Source: a bacterium (lineage in GTDB: Bacteria > Patescibacteriota > Minisyncoccia > UBA6257 > JAGOQP01). From it: a stretch of DNA of 44,958 nucleotides. Shown here one piece after another: positions 10,708 to 21,482 of this stretch (its first letter is position 1; each line of letters opens with the position of its first letter). The translations under genes were made by a program, and so were the position numbers. The DNA lies in NCBI GenBank assembly GCA_021780155.1, contig JAJXZH010000033.1:1-44958 (forward strand). The letters are read 5' to 3'. A model generated the notes under the pieces. It was not told the origin of the DNA and did no database searches. It worked only from the letters and a program-made list of their open reading frames with translations.

Positions 10708-11721
10708 TTATTTTTTATTAAGAAGCGTCCTCTTGTAAACATCGAGGTGGTTTAAGATAAGTCCGGTGCCCTTAGCCACACAAAATAATGGCTCTTCGGC
10801 AACATAAGAATTGACTCCTAACGCTTTTTTAAAAAATACCGACAAGTTTTCGATCTGAGCTCCTCCTCCTGAAAGCACCAGTCCCTTTTCCATAATATCG
10901 GCAACTAATTCCGGTGGAGTTTCATTAAAAACTTTTTGAACCGCGCTAGCAATTTCTACCAGTTGAGGATGAAGCGCTTCGGCTATTTCGTTAGAATTAA
11001 TAATTAAATCTTTGGGAAGTCCGCTGGCGCTGTCTCTGCCTCTTATTTGATATTCTTTTTTTGACCTTCCGGTCGTTGCCGAACTGATGGCAATTTTCAC
11101 ATTTTCAGCCGTTTGTTCCCCAATATAAAGAGAGTATTTTTTTTTAATGTAATCAGAGATGGCTTGATCAAATTTATTTCCGGCAACTCTCAAACTCGCC
11201 CAAGAAACAATCCCCCCCAAAGAAACAACGGCAACTTCCGAAGTGCCTCCACCAATATTGATTATCATATTCCCGGAATGGGAATTGATCGGTATACCCG
11301 CTCCCAAAGCGGCTAAAATCGGCTCTTTAACGATATGAGCCTCTTTGGCGCCGGCCTCAACGGCAGCTTCAATAACAGCCCTTTTTTCCGTCTGAGTAAT
11401 TCCAGCAGGAACGGAAATGACCACGTCCGGCTTGATGATTGTTCCGAATGCTCCAACGGCTTTGGAAATAAAATATTTTAAAAGAGCTTTGGTTATGTAA
11501 TAATCGGCAATCACTCCGTCCTTTAGCGGTTTATAAGCAATAATATCGGAAGGGGTTTTGCCTATCATTTCTTTAGCTTCTTTGCCGACGGCTAAAACTT
11601 TGTTTTCCGGAACACTCAAAGCAACGATAGTCGGTTCGTTTATAATAAATCCCTTACTGGGAACAAAAACAACCGTATTGGCGGTTCCCAAATCTATTCC
11701 TATTTTTGTAGTAAAAGCCAT
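10708..11721 (-). CDS. mreB: MreB-family actin homolog (copy 2, standalone)
   Basis: KIGIDLGTANTVVFVPSKGFIINEPTIVALS, IINIGGGTSEVAVVSLGG, LSGGGAQIENL. Confidence 0.92.
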   Translation of the reverse strand: MAFTTKIGIDLGTANTVVFVPSKGFIINEPTIVALSVPENKVLAVGKEAKEMIGKTPSDIIAYKPLKDGVIADYYITKALLKYFISKAVGAFGTIIKPDVVISVPAGITQTEKRAVIEAAVEAGAKEAHIVKEPILAALGAGIPINSHSGNMIINIGGGTSEVAVVSLGGIVSWASLRVAGNKFDQAISDYIKKKYSLYIGEQTAENVKIAISSATTGRSKKEYQIRGRDSASGLPKDLIINSNEIAEALHPQLVEIASAVQKVFNETPPELVADIMEKGLVLSGGGAQIENLSVFFKKALGVNSYVAEEPLFCVAKGTGLILNHLDVYKRTLLNKK

Positions 11722-11855
11722 AAAATTAAAAAATCGATGGATTATTTTTCTGTTTTAACCACCACATAATAATCCGTTTTCCCAAAAGTTGCAACAGGAC
11801 AACGATTTTATCGCGTTAAAATTAATTATTCTTTTAAAATCAAGTAATAGACAGG

Positions 11856-13115
11856 TTAATCGATTCTTTCTATTTTACTCCCAATCATTCTCAATTTTCC
11901 ATCCATATTTTCATATCCTCTATCAATAAATTCAATATTATTGATTATCGTTTCACCTTCGGCGATTAAGCTGGCCAAAACCACTGCCGCTCCCCCTCTG
12001 ATATCCAAACTGGAGACCTCCGCTCCTTTTAAGCGAGAAGGACCACTGACAACTATTCGATTTGGATTAAGAACTTCCACATTTGCTTTCATAAGTTTTA
12101 GCTCTTCAAGATATCTAAATCTTCCATCAAATAAAGTGTCAAATATCTCCGTTCTTCCATTTGCTTGAGTCATCAAAACGGCATACTGCGGTTGAAGATC
12201 GGTCGGAAATCCCGGATATGTTCTGGCGTCTATATCGCAAGCAATCAGTTTTCTTCCTGAAAATGTTTTGACGTATTCCTTGCCATTTTTTAAAAAAATT
12301 TCAAATTTCGCTCCGGCATCTTTTAGTTTTTTGAAAAACAAATCATTATGACAAGAGATGACCGGGCCAACGACAATTTCAGAGTCGGTCAAAATACCGG
12401 CAATAATATAGGTTCCCGCCTCTATTCTGTCGGGTAAAATTTCATATTCGACGCCGTTTAATTTATCCACTCCTTTTATTTCAATTTCATGAGTGCCGGC
12501 GCCTGTAATCTTTGCTCCCATTTTATTGAGAAAATCAGCCAAGTCTTTAATTTCCGGCTCTGCAGCGGCAACATGAATTTTGGTAATCCCAGAAGAAAAA
12601 ACTGAAGCCATGATGGCATTTTCTGTGGCAGTAACACTCATTTTTCTCAAAACAATATGTCCACTCTTGGGTTTGCCGATTAAGTGAAAATTATCTCCTT
12701 CTTTTTTTATCAACACACCCATTTGTTCAAAAACATCCAAATGGTCATCTATGGGTCTTGAACCAATCAGGCATCCTCCGGGCTGATTTAAAATCACCTC
12801 TCCAAATTTTGCCAAAAGCGGTCCGGCCAAAACAATTGAGCCCCTTAATTTTTTGACCAAACTCTCGTCAAGACAAAAGGTTTTTATTTTTTGAGGATCG
12901 ATTTTTATTTCATTTTCGGAAAATTCCACCTCCGCCCCTATGCTTTTTATAATTTCAACCAATTTTTCTATATCGCTTATTTGGGGAACGTTTTTGATGA
13001 CGCACGGAGAAGAAGCCAAAATTGCCGCCGGTATTATTTTGAGTGCGGCGTTTTTTGCTCCTCCAATCTTTATTTCACCGGATAATTTTTTTTGCCCACC
13101 TACTTTAAATTTCAT
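11856..13115 (-). CDS. murA: UDP-N-acetylglucosamine 1-carboxyvinyltransferase
   Basis: GGAKNAALKIIPAAILA, QPGGCLIGSRPIDDHLDVFEQMG, TYPGFPTDLQPQ. Confidence 0.93.
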   Translation of the reverse strand: MKFKVGGQKKLSGEIKIGGAKNAALKIIPAAILASSPCVIKNVPQISDIEKLVEIIKSIGAEVEFSENEIKIDPQKIKTFCLDESLVKKLRGSIVLAGPLLAKFGEVILNQPGGCLIGSRPIDDHLDVFEQMGVLIKKEGDNFHLIGKPKSGHIVLRKMSVTATENAIMASVFSSGITKIHVAAAEPEIKDLADFLNKMGAKITGAGTHEIEIKGVDKLNGVEYEILPDRIEAGTYIIAGILTDSEIVVGPVISCHNDLFFKKLKDAGAKFEIFLKNGKEYVKTFSGRKLIACDIDARTYPGFPTDLQPQYAVLMTQANGRTEIFDTLFDGRFRYLEELKLMKANVEVLNPNRIVVSGPSRLKGAEVSSLDIRGGAAVVLASLIAEGETIINNIEFIDRGYENMDGKLRMIGSKIERID

Positions 13116-13194
13116 AATTTTAGAGTTATTATATTATTGTCCTGATTATAAAACTATAATTTCAATGGCGCAATTGCCGCCTTTTTAAATAACC

Positions 13195-14496
13195 ATGAGT
13201 TTAAATTTTAGAAGATTTTTGTTCGTTTTGTTTGTTATTATTTTTGCCGTCGCCGGAACTATCATTATTTATTATACCAAGGGATATAGGGTAGATTTTT
13301 CAAATTTTTCAATCGTAAAAACCGGAGGGGTTTACATAGAATCAAACGTCGCTGGATTTCAAATTGATTTGGGTAAAAATGTTTATAATGATCAGTCGGG
13401 ATTGTTTAAAAAAAGCACTCTCATCTCCGGCATTCTGCCTAAAAAATATATCCTAACAATAAAAAAGGACGGCTACAACGATTACGAAAAAAATATAGAA
13501 GTTCTTCCTTCCCAGGTGTTTAGATTATTTAATGTTCTTTTGGTTCCAAAAACAATCACTCCTTATTTTTCGGCGACAAATATTTTGGGCGATTCAATTG
13601 TAGATACTTCAGGCAGCAAGATAATCACATTCGATAAAGAAAAAAACATATATTATCTGTATGATTTTTCGTCAATGTCGGCAACTTCATCATCGCCGAT
13701 AAATATCACATCAAAAATATCTCCCATTATAAAACAAAAAATTGTCTCTGTTTGGTTTAACCCTCAAAAAGACAATACTTTTATAGTTCAAACAGCCAAA
13801 GGTTTGTATCAAATCGATTTGACGGCTAAAATCGCCTCGCCAATTCAAATCGGAAAAATAGATTCAGTCAGTATTCAAAACAACAACCTTTATGCCTTAT
13901 TAGAAAATCCCATACCTAAAAAATCACTAAACACAACGTCTTCTCCTCCATCAAAAATAATCACTTATGATTTATCACTCAATTCAAAAGTTTTGGAATT
14001 TAATCTTCCTTACGGCGCTTCATCAATAGTTAAATTCGCGCCAATAAACAACGTTGTTATATTACTACTTTCTGATGGTGCGCTTTATGCCTATGATTTT
14101 TCCGGAAATCAACTCTATCAGATAGCTCATTCGGCAAAAATGTTTTCCGTTTCCGACGATAAAAATAAAATATTTTTTCAAGATAAAGACGGAAAATCTT
14201 TTGTCTACACCTTTGACGACGAAAAGCAATTTTTGGACGCATCTCAAAATATATCAATCGGGTTAAAACTAATTGACACTTTGAATATAGATCAAGTTTG
14301 GTGGTATCCGGATTCTTTTCATTTAATACTTGAATATCCAAATAAAATAACCGTTGCCGAAGTTACGCAAAAAAACCCAAATGAGAATTTTACTTTGGTT
14401 AATTCTTTTGACGAAGCTTTTTATTCTTCGACAAACAAAATTTTATACACTATAAAATCGGGAACATTAAATTTTTGGGATATTTCAAAAATTTAA
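13195..14496 (+). CDS. PEGA-domain-like membrane-anchored protein with beta-propeller-like remainder
   Basis: N-terminal TM, then GVYIESNVAGFQIDLGKNVYNDQSGLFKKSTLISGILPKKYILTIKKDGYNDYEKNIEV (PEGA-like). Only convincing plus-strand CDS. Confidence 0.7.
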   Translation: MSLNFRRFLFVLFVIIFAVAGTIIIYYTKGYRVDFSNFSIVKTGGVYIESNVAGFQIDLGKNVYNDQSGLFKKSTLISGILPKKYILTIKKDGYNDYEKNIEVLPSQVFRLFNVLLVPKTITPYFSATNILGDSIVDTSGSKIITFDKEKNIYYLYDFSSMSATSSSPINITSKISPIIKQKIVSVWFNPQKDNTFIVQTAKGLYQIDLTAKIASPIQIGKIDSVSIQNNNLYALLENPIPKKSLNTTSSPPSKIITYDLSLNSKVLEFNLPYGASSIVKFAPINNVVILLLSDGALYAYDFSGNQLYQIAHSAKMFSVSDDKNKIFFQDKDGKSFVYTFDDEKQFLDASQNISIGLKLIDTLNIDQVWWYPDSFHLILEYPNKITVAEVTQKNPNENFTLVNSFDEAFYSSTNKILYTIKSGTLNFWDISKI

Positions 14497-14885
14497 TTTT
14501 TTTTATAAATAACAGGTAAAGAAAAAATTAAAGCCCCCAACAAAACAAACAACAAATCGTAAGTTATGCCCTCAACACTTCTTTGAATGTAAGTGGAGAA
14601 AAAATTGCTGAAAAAAAATTCATGAGTCTCCCAAATGATTCCGACAAAGGAAGCAAATGATATGGACATTAAAACAATTTTTATCTTCTCCGCCAAATAA
14701 TGATTTCTTTCTCCCAAAAAATTATCAAATAAAAAGAAAAACAAGATAGCAGAAATAATCCCCAGCGATAAATGAGTTAGATAATCAACCCAGGGATAGG
14801 CATAGCTTCCAAAAAAAACAAAGGCAATATGGAAAATCAAAAACAGAACAAAACAAGACAAAACAAAACGAGACGAAATAATCAT
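14493..14885 (-). CDS. Small multi-TM membrane protein (DUF2238-like)
   Basis: Motifs DYLTHLSLG, GIIWETHEFFF, EGITYDLLFVLLGA resemble DUF2238-like membrane proteins. Confidence 0.5.
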   Translation of the reverse strand: MIISSRFVLSCFVLFLIFHIAFVFFGSYAYPWVDYLTHLSLGIISAILFFFLFDNFLGERNHYLAEKIKIVLMSISFASFVGIIWETHEFFFSNFFSTYIQRSVEGITYDLLFVLLGALIFSLPVIYKKN

Positions 14886-14902
14886 TTTTTAGAAAATAAA
14901 AA

Positions 14903-15361
14903 TTAACGCTTTGACCATTGAGGAGCTTTGCGCGCCTTTTTGAGACCATACTTTTTTCTTTCAACCATTCTTGGGTCTCTTGTCAAAAATCCTTGCTGTT
15001 TAAGCTTCTTTCTTAAGGTTTCATCCATTTCCAAAATAGCTCTGGAAATGCCGTGCCTTAACGCTTCGGCTTGAGCGGAAATTCCTCCCCCAACAATTCT
15101 GGCGGTTATTTTCATTGATTTTAACCCCAATCTTTCAATCGGAGATTTAACCGTTCTTTGATAATTCGGCAAAGCAAAATATTTCTCAATCGGCTTTTCA
15201 TTTACTTCAATATCAACCAATTCATTGTTTTTGGATTTATATATTCTGACTCTGGCAACGGCAGTTTTTCGTCTTCCAACTCCTTGAAAATATTTACCGC
15301 TTTCAGATTTTGATTCGGCCGTTGAATGATTGATTGTTTTTTTGTCTTTTCTTTCGGTCAT
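14903..15361 (-). CDS. rpsI: 30S ribosomal protein S9
   Basis: GVGRRKTAVARVRI and C-terminal GLKKARKAPQWSKR. Confidence 0.96.
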   Translation of the reverse strand: MTERKDKKTINHSTAESKSESGKYFQGVGRRKTAVARVRIYKSKNNELVDIEVNEKPIEKYFALPNYQRTVKSPIERLGLKSMKITARIVGGGISAQAEALRHGISRAILEMDETLRKKLKQQGFLTRDPRMVERKKYGLKKARKAPQWSKR

Positions 15362-15365
15362 AAAA

Positions 15366-15713
15366 TTATTTTTCTATAATTAATCTTTTAATTCTTCGAG
15401 CTTGAAGTTTGTTTTTGGGAAGCATCCTCAAAACCGCCTTTCTCAAAACCCACCCCATTCCGTGTTTTTCCAAAACATCTTTAATTTTTCTTTCTTTAAG
15501 ATGACCTATTTGAGTGGTATGAGAATAATAAACTTTTTGACTCAACTTTCTTCCTGTCAAAATCAAACTATCAATATTTTTAATAATAACCTTGTCGTCT
15601 CCTTCAAGACGTGGGTTATAATTTGGGTTTTTCTTGCCTTGCAAAATCAAAGCAATCTCAGATGCTGTTCTTCCTAAAACTTTTCCTTTGCAATCTATTA
15701 TATATTCTGACAT
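15366..15713 (-). CDS. rplM: 50S ribosomal protein L13
   Basis: YIIDCKGKVLGRTASEIALILQGK; AVLRMLPKNKLQARRIKRL; start set at MSEYIID. Confidence 0.94.
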   Translation of the reverse strand: MSEYIIDCKGKVLGRTASEIALILQGKKNPNYNPRLEGDDKVIIKNIDSLILTGRKLSQKVYYSHTTQIGHLKERKIKDVLEKHGMGWVLRKAVLRMLPKNKLQARRIKRLIIEK

Positions 15714-15717
15714 AAAA

Positions 15718-17862
15718 TTATTTTTTTCCTTCAATTATTTGTTGCTCAACGCTTTTTGGAACTTCTTCATAATGGCTAAATTCCATCGTGAAAGATCCTC
15801 TGCCTTGAGTCATGGACCTTAATTTTGTAGCATATCCAAACATTTCAGACAAGGGGACCATGGCATCTATAACCTTCATCATTCCCCTGTCGGACAAGCC
15901 CTCAATTCTACCTCTTTTTGAATTCAAATCTCCAGTGGCGTCTCCTAAATAATCAGTCGGAGTGATTGTTTGAACTTTCATTATCGGCTCAAGAATAATT
16001 GGCGTTGCCAATCTTGCTCCCTCCTGAAGAGCCATCGAACCGGCGATTTTGAATGCCGCCTCGGAAGAGTCAACGTCATGATAAGAACCATCAAAAAGAG
16101 CGACTTCTATGTCGGTCATCGGATATCCGGCAACAACTCCTTTATCCAATGCCTCTTTAATTCCTTTTTCCGCAGCCGGAATAAATTCTTGAGGAATAAT
16201 TCCTCCCTTAATTTGATTGAGGAAAACAAATCCCTTGCCTCTTTCCAATGACTTAACTTTGATTTTGACATGTCCATATTGACCCCTTCCTCCGGATTGT
16301 CTGATATATTTACCTTCGGCTTCGGAGCTTCCTTTAACAGTTTCTTTGTAGGAAACTCTTGGTCTTCCAACGTTGGCCTCAACATTAAATTCTCTCTTCA
16401 TTCTGTCAACTAAAATTTCCAAATGAAGCTCTCCCATGCCCCAAATTATTGTCTCTCCGGTATCAGAATCTCCGGTAACTCTAAATGTCGGGTCTTCATC
16501 TGACAATCTTCTTAAAGCAATACCCAATTTTTCTTGGTCAGCTTTAGTTTTAGGTTCAATTTTAAGATTGATAACCGGCTCCGGAAAGATAATTTTTTCC
16601 AAAACAATGGGTTTTTCTGGATCGCACAAAGTATCTCCGGTAGAAGTATTTTTGAGTCCAACAATGGCACCCAAATCTCCGGCAGACATTTCTTCAACAT
16701 CCTCTCTGTGATTGGCGTGCATTCTAACTATTCTTCCGACTCTTTCCTGATTTCCTTTGATTGAGTTTAAAATGTAAGAGCCCTTTTCCATAACCCCGCT
16801 GTAAATTCTAAAATAAGTCAAGTTTCCGACAAATGGGTCAGTGGCAATTTTAAAAGCCAAAGCCGTTAATGGTTCCTTGTCGCTTGGCTGTCTGATTATT
16901 TCTTCTCCGGTTTTAGGATCGGTTCCTTTAATCGGCTTAGAATCAATAATTTCCAAAGGTGATGGCAAATAATCAACAACTCCGTCCAGCATCATTTGAA
17001 CGCCTCTGTTTTTTAAGGCGCTTCCGCAGAAAACCGGAAACAATTCGTTGTTAATTGTTGCCTTTCTTAAAACTTTTCTTAGTTCGTCAACGGAAATTTC
17101 TTCTCCATTCAAATACCTTTCCATAAGCGATTCATCTTTTTCAACAATTTTTTCAATCAACAAGGCACGCTTATCGTTAGCTTCCAAAACCATATCGGCA
17201 GGAATTTCAATTTCTTTGACTATTTCTCCATTGTCTCCTTCGGTGGTGTAGGCCTTTTTTTCCAATAAATCAACAACTCCTTTGAAATTTTCCTCAAGAC
17301 CAATCGGAATTTGAACCGCAACAGCATAAGGAGTTAATCTTTCAAGAATGGAATTAAATGAATATTCAAAACTGGCTCCCATTCTGTCCAATTTGTTAAT
17401 AAAACAAATTCTGGGAACCTTGTATTTATCCGCTTGGTGCCAGACAGTTTCCGATTGAGGTTCTACTCCGGCAACCCCATCAAAAACCGTGACTCCACCG
17501 TCTAAAACTCTCAAAGAACGCTCAACTTCAACGGTAAAATCCACGTGTCCGGGAGTGTCAATAATATTAATTTTGTGTTCAAACTGAGAACGAATTTTAT
17601 TTTTTTCTTCTTGATCGGATATTTTTATCAATTCTCTAATCGGCGTCCAAAAACAAGTAGTCGCCGCCGAAGTGATTGTGATTCCTCTTTCTCTTTCTTG
17701 TTCCATCCAATCCATAGTCGCCGCTCCCTCGTGAACTTCTCCTATTTTATGAGAGATACCGGTATAAAATAAAATGCGCTCAGAAACGGTGGTTTTTCCG
17801 GCATCAATGTGGGCGATAATTCCTATATTTCTATATTTTTCTAATGGATAACGTTTTGCCAT
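15718..17862 (-). CDS. fusA: Elongation factor G
   Basis: [45 protein letters not shown], full length 714 aa. Confidence 0.97.
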   Translation of the reverse strand: MAKRYPLEKYRNIGIIAHIDAGKTTVSERILFYTGISHKIGEVHEGAATMDWMEQERERGITITSAATTCFWTPIRELIKISDQEEKNKIRSQFEHKINIIDTPGHVDFTVEVERSLRVLDGGVTVFDGVAGVEPQSETVWHQADKYKVPRICFINKLDRMGASFEYSFNSILERLTPYAVAVQIPIGLEENFKGVVDLLEKKAYTTEGDNGEIVKEIEIPADMVLEANDKRALLIEKIVEKDESLMERYLNGEEISVDELRKVLRKATINNELFPVFCGSALKNRGVQMMLDGVVDYLPSPLEIIDSKPIKGTDPKTGEEIIRQPSDKEPLTALAFKIATDPFVGNLTYFRIYSGVMEKGSYILNSIKGNQERVGRIVRMHANHREDVEEMSAGDLGAIVGLKNTSTGDTLCDPEKPIVLEKIIFPEPVINLKIEPKTKADQEKLGIALRRLSDEDPTFRVTGDSDTGETIIWGMGELHLEILVDRMKREFNVEANVGRPRVSYKETVKGSSEAEGKYIRQSGGRGQYGHVKIKVKSLERGKGFVFLNQIKGGIIPQEFIPAAEKGIKEALDKGVVAGYPMTDIEVALFDGSYHDVDSSEAAFKIAGSMALQEGARLATPIILEPIMKVQTITPTDYLGDATGDLNSKRGRIEGLSDRGMMKVIDAMVPLSEMFGYATKLRSMTQGRGSFTMEFSHYEEVPKSVEQQIIEGKK

Positions 17863-17936
17863 AAATTTCTAAATTTTATTTTAAAATCATTGAGCGCATA
17901 AACTCCGCGCCAACAAGCGCCATTTTAATCATCAAG

Positions 17937-18404
17937 TTATCGAGCAAAATGAGCAAAAGCTCTGTTGGCTTCAGCCATTTTGTGAATATTTTGTTTTTTA
18001 CGGATGGCGTATCCTTCGTTATTATAAACTCCGATTATTTCATCGGACAATCTTTGAGCCATTGGCTTCCCTTTAACTGATTTGGCACCTTCCAAAATCC
18101 AATGACAAGCCAAGAAAAATTTTCTTTCGGCGCGCACTTCTCTGGGGACTTGGTAATTGGCTCCTCCAACGCGTTTTGAAACAACTTCATAAATAGGAGA
18201 TGCATTTTCTATCGCTTTCTCAAAAACTTGGAGTGGCTCTAATTTGGTTTTTTGCCCAATTAAATCAAGAGCGTCATAAACAACTTTCTGGGCCACCGAT
18301 TTTTTGCCGTCCTGCATTAAATAATTTATAAATCTCGCGATTTGAAGATTTTCGTGTTTTATGTCCGGCTCTATATTTCTTTTATAATTTCTTTTTTTTC
18401 TCAT
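17937..18404 (-). CDS. rpsG: 30S ribosomal protein S7
   Basis: RFINYLMQDGKKSVAQKVVYDAL, RVGGANYQVPREV. Confidence 0.96.
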   Translation of the reverse strand: MRKKRNYKRNIEPDIKHENLQIARFINYLMQDGKKSVAQKVVYDALDLIGQKTKLEPLQVFEKAIENASPIYEVVSKRVGGANYQVPREVRAERKFFLACHWILEGAKSVKGKPMAQRLSDEIIGVYNNEGYAIRKKQNIHKMAEANRAFAHFAR

Positions 18405-18418
18405 AATTTATCAATTGT

Positions 18419-18829
18419 TTATTTTCCTCTTTTAACGCCATATTTGCTTCTTTCCTGCTTTCTATTTTCAACTCCGGTAGCATCAAGACGTCCGCGAACA
18501 ATGTGATATCTAACTCCAGGCAAATCCTTAACTCTTCCGCCTCTTATCATAACCACTGAGTGCTCCTGCAAATTGTGTCCCTCTCCGGGAATATAAGCGG
18601 TAACTTCCATTCCATTGGTTAATCTGACACGAGCCACTTTTCTTAAAGCGGAGTTAGGTTTTTTGGGAGTAGTTGTAAAAACTTTAACACAAACACCTCT
18701 TTTAAAAGGAGATACTGAATTTTTAGGTCTATTTTTTACGGTATTAAAATAAAAACCAAGCGCCGGGGCTTTTGATTTTTTAGCTATAGCTTTCCTTCCT
18801 TTTTTAACTAATTGCGTTACTGTCGGCAT
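18419..18829 (-). CDS. rpsL: 30S ribosomal protein S12
   Basis: [50 protein letters not shown]. Confidence 0.97.
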   Translation of the reverse strand: MPTVTQLVKKGRKAIAKKSKAPALGFYFNTVKNRPKNSVSPFKRGVCVKVFTTTPKKPNSALRKVARVRLTNGMEVTAYIPGEGHNLQEHSVVMIRGGRVKDLPGVRYHIVRGRLDATGVENRKQERSKYGVKRGK

Positions 18830-18916
18830 AATAAAAATGTCCTTTTCCGGACAAAAGTAAATATAAACAAATGAGATTAAAAAGTCAAATACAAAGCCCC
18901 TGCCAACAACACATTT

Positions 18917-19531
18917 TTATACCAAGAGATTGTAAAACCAAAAAATAATCGGAGTGATTAATGAAAATCCGAAAAAAATAAAAATTATCAAAAACCAAAG
19001 TCCGTAGCGTTCCAAAACATACTGAAACTTAAACCATTTTGACGGCAACAAAGAAAATAATATTTTGGACCCATCCAGCGGAGGAATTGGAATAAGATTA
19101 AAAATCATAAGAGAAACATTCATCATTATCACAATCTGAAGAAAAATTGGATTGATAATAGGTTGAGTAAAAATAATTTGAGATTTTAAAATAAGAGCGG
19201 CAAAGATGGCAATTAAAAAATTACTCAATGGTCCGGCAAGGGCGATCAATCCGCTTCCGCTTTTTGGATTTTTCAAATTAAACGGATTATAGGGAACTGG
19301 TTTTGCCCAACCGATAACAAAAGCTCCTCCAGTGCTCAAATACAAAAGCAAGGGCAAAAGAATCGACCCAAAAGGATCCAGATGGTTGAGAGGATTTAGG
19401 TTCAATCTTTTGGCGTCTTTCGCGGTGTTGTCTCCAAGCAAATAAGCAACATAGCCGTGAGAAACCTCGTGAATCATTACGGATAAAATTAAAATGACAA
19501 GCTGAAAAATTATTAAAACCGCATCATTCAT
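18917..19531 (-). CDS. M50 family site-2 protease-like integral membrane metalloprotease
   Basis: HEVSHGYVAYLLGD (HExxH-type), NLIPIPPLDGSKI. Confidence 0.85.
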   Translation of the reverse strand: MNDAVLIIFQLVILILSVMIHEVSHGYVAYLLGDNTAKDAKRLNLNPLNHLDPFGSILLPLLLYLSTGGAFVIGWAKPVPYNPFNLKNPKSGSGLIALAGPLSNFLIAIFAALILKSQIIFTQPIINPIFLQIVIMMNVSLMIFNLIPIPPLDGSKILFSLLPSKWFKFQYVLERYGLWFLIIFIFFGFSLITPIIFWFYNLLV

Positions 19532-19543
19532 ATTTTTAAATAT

Positions 19544-20764
19544 TTAATTATTGCCGATTAATTGGATGAGTTTATTTAAAGAATTATATTGAGCCGGAGA
19601 TGATATTTGATAATTTTGATTAAAGCCAAACAAGTATAGGCTAAAATTTTTGGGATTTAAAGCGTATCCTGAAATTTCCGGAGAAAAAGAATAGCTTATT
19701 TTATAAATTGTTCGATCGCTTTTTGAAATCCAGATATCAATAGCGTTTGAAAAGACCGATGCAAGCGGGCCACTGCTCTGGCCTACATTATCATAAAAAT
19801 ATTTTGTCGCTTGACCAATTCCATCTTGATTTAAAGTTATTAAATAATGATAGTAATTGCTTCCGTTTATCGTATCGGTTCCCTTAGAAATAATCGTTTT
19901 CACATTTGAATAGTTTAATATCAAATTAAAAAGCTGAGATAATTGATTTTGGGGAAAATTTCTTAAATCGTTAATTTCGGAAAAGATTCCATTGGGAATA
20001 AAATCAACGAGAGTATCCGGTGAAGAATCAACTTGAGCCCACCCCAAAGCAAGCTGACTTGCCAGTTGAGCGTCCTGAGGCGAAGTAGTTGCGATAGAAT
20101 TAATTTTAAAAAACCACGACTGAGGATTAAGAGAAAGAAAACTCACATCCCAAAATGGCGTTGAGCTGGAATCGGCGTTAAATCCGTCTTGAGCAAAAAT
20201 TTGAGAAGAAATTTTGGGATAATCTCCCGAGACATCAACCACTCCTTGAGAAGTTATCGTGTTTTTGTCGGAAAACAAATTAAAAATTTGAGAGTCGTTT
20301 GAATTTTTATCGGCCAAAACGTCGGCTTGAAAATAATAAGAAAAAGATTTTGCCGCCAATAAATTCCCCATTGCTTTTTTAACCACAACAGAAGGAATGG
20401 TCTCATAAAAATACAACCCGACCGAAACAATCAAGAATGCCCCAACCGCCGACGCCACAAAAATAATGAATCTTTTTTTGTAGGTGCTTAAAATTTCTCT
20501 GGCTGAAGATTCCTGTTCTTTAAATTCTTGAGAAATATCGTCGATTTTATTTATTTTTGGTCCTTTATAAATTTGTTGACCCTTCTTTGAATAATCTCTC
20601 AAAAAAGATTCCGGTATTTCCTGATGCAAAACCATCTCGTTTATCGCCCCTTCTATTTCTTGATAAGTAAACCCGGCGAATATTAAATCACTAATTAACT
20701 GCTCCCTTCCAACGCCTTGAGCAACGGAATTTTTAATTATGTCCACTATTTCTTTTTTTGACAC
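19544..20764 (-). CDS. Conserved hypothetical membrane-anchored protein
   Basis: N-terminal helical domain, single TM (FIIFVASAVGAFLIVSVGLYFY), large extracytoplasmic domain. Confidence 0.6.
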   Translation of the reverse strand: MSKKEIVDIIKNSVAQGVGREQLISDLIFAGFTYQEIEGAINEMVLHQEIPESFLRDYSKKGQQIYKGPKINKIDDISQEFKEQESSAREILSTYKKRFIIFVASAVGAFLIVSVGLYFYETIPSVVVKKAMGNLLAAKSFSYYFQADVLADKNSNDSQIFNLFSDKNTITSQGVVDVSGDYPKISSQIFAQDGFNADSSSTPFWDVSFLSLNPQSWFFKINSIATTSPQDAQLASQLALGWAQVDSSPDTLVDFIPNGIFSEINDLRNFPQNQLSQLFNLILNYSNVKTIISKGTDTINGSNYYHYLITLNQDGIGQATKYFYDNVGQSSGPLASVFSNAIDIWISKSDRTIYKISYSFSPEISGYALNPKNFSLYLFGFNQNYQISSPAQYNSLNKLIQLIGNN

Positions 20765-20765
20765 T

Positions 20766-21029
20766 TTAAAGATTATTCCAAATTAATTTTTCCTGAATCC
20801 ATTGCTCCCTCTCTTTTTCGTCTTTAATAAATTTCGGTTTCAAATGCCAAAACCACGCATTATTTCCATTTTCTTTTTTAACAAACAAATCAACATCTCC
20901 AAGCATTATCCCTTCGGGTAGAATATTTTTCCACCCTCCGGATTCAAAATCTGCCAAATCGTCAATTTTCCCATCAAGTTTTTGTTTTTGAACTTCTTTT
21001 TGATTACTTATCTTTTCAAAATCGTTCAT
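20766..21029 (-). CDS. Small hypothetical protein
   Basis: ORF immediately upstream of previous gene; start set at MNDFEKISNQ. Confidence 0.45.
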   Translation of the reverse strand: MNDFEKISNQKEVQKQKLDGKIDDLADFESGGWKNILPEGIMLGDVDLFVKKENGNNAWFWHLKPKFIKDEKEREQWIQEKLIWNNL

Positions 21030-21096
21030 ATTTTGATTATAGCACAAAAGATGTCTTTAAAATATTCCACTCAAAGTATAAATATTACGCACTACA

Positions 21097-21131
21097 TAAA
21101 AAGCCCCGCCTGCCGGCAGACAACACGGGGG
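21097..21131 (-). terminator. Strong intrinsic terminator, minus orientation
   Basis: Minus strand AGCCCCCG...CTGCCGGCAG...CGGGGCTTTTT. Confidence 0.65.
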
Positions 21132-21204
21132 CTCATCGTTCAATTCTCGGAGCCATAAAAATATACCGCCAAATGCGGTATATTTTTTTGTCGGGCTGCC
21201 GGGA
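21121..21204. repeat. 84-bp exact direct repeat, copy 1
   Basis: caacacgggggctcatcgttcaattctcggagccataaaaatataccgccaaatgcggtatatttttttgtcgggctgccggga, identical to 21483-21566. Confidence 0.95.
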
Positions 21205-21341
21205 CGCTTTGCTATTTCACGTCGTCGCTTCGCTCCTCCCAAGAAACCCTCGGTTTCTTGACGCTCTTTTAGAGCTTTTTCCTACACGGGAAACTACAAG
21301 TTTCCCGACCCCTTCCGATTTAACTCCCTTGAAACTCAACG

Positions 21342-21375
21342 AAATAAAAAATCGCCAACAAGCGATTTTTTATTT
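21342..21375. terminator. Perfect 14-bp hairpin (terminator-like)
   Basis: AAATAAAAAATCGC-CAACAA-GCGATTTTTTATTT, followed by another tRNA-Pro 3'-end fragment (tgtcgggctgccggga). Confidence 0.6.
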
Positions 21376-21482
21376 TGTCGGGCTGCCGGGACGCTTTGCT
21401 ATTTCACCTTTCGCCCCCGACCCCCACTTAAGAAACCTTCTGGTTTCTTACGTCGTCCCGACAAGTCGGGACTCCTATTTTC

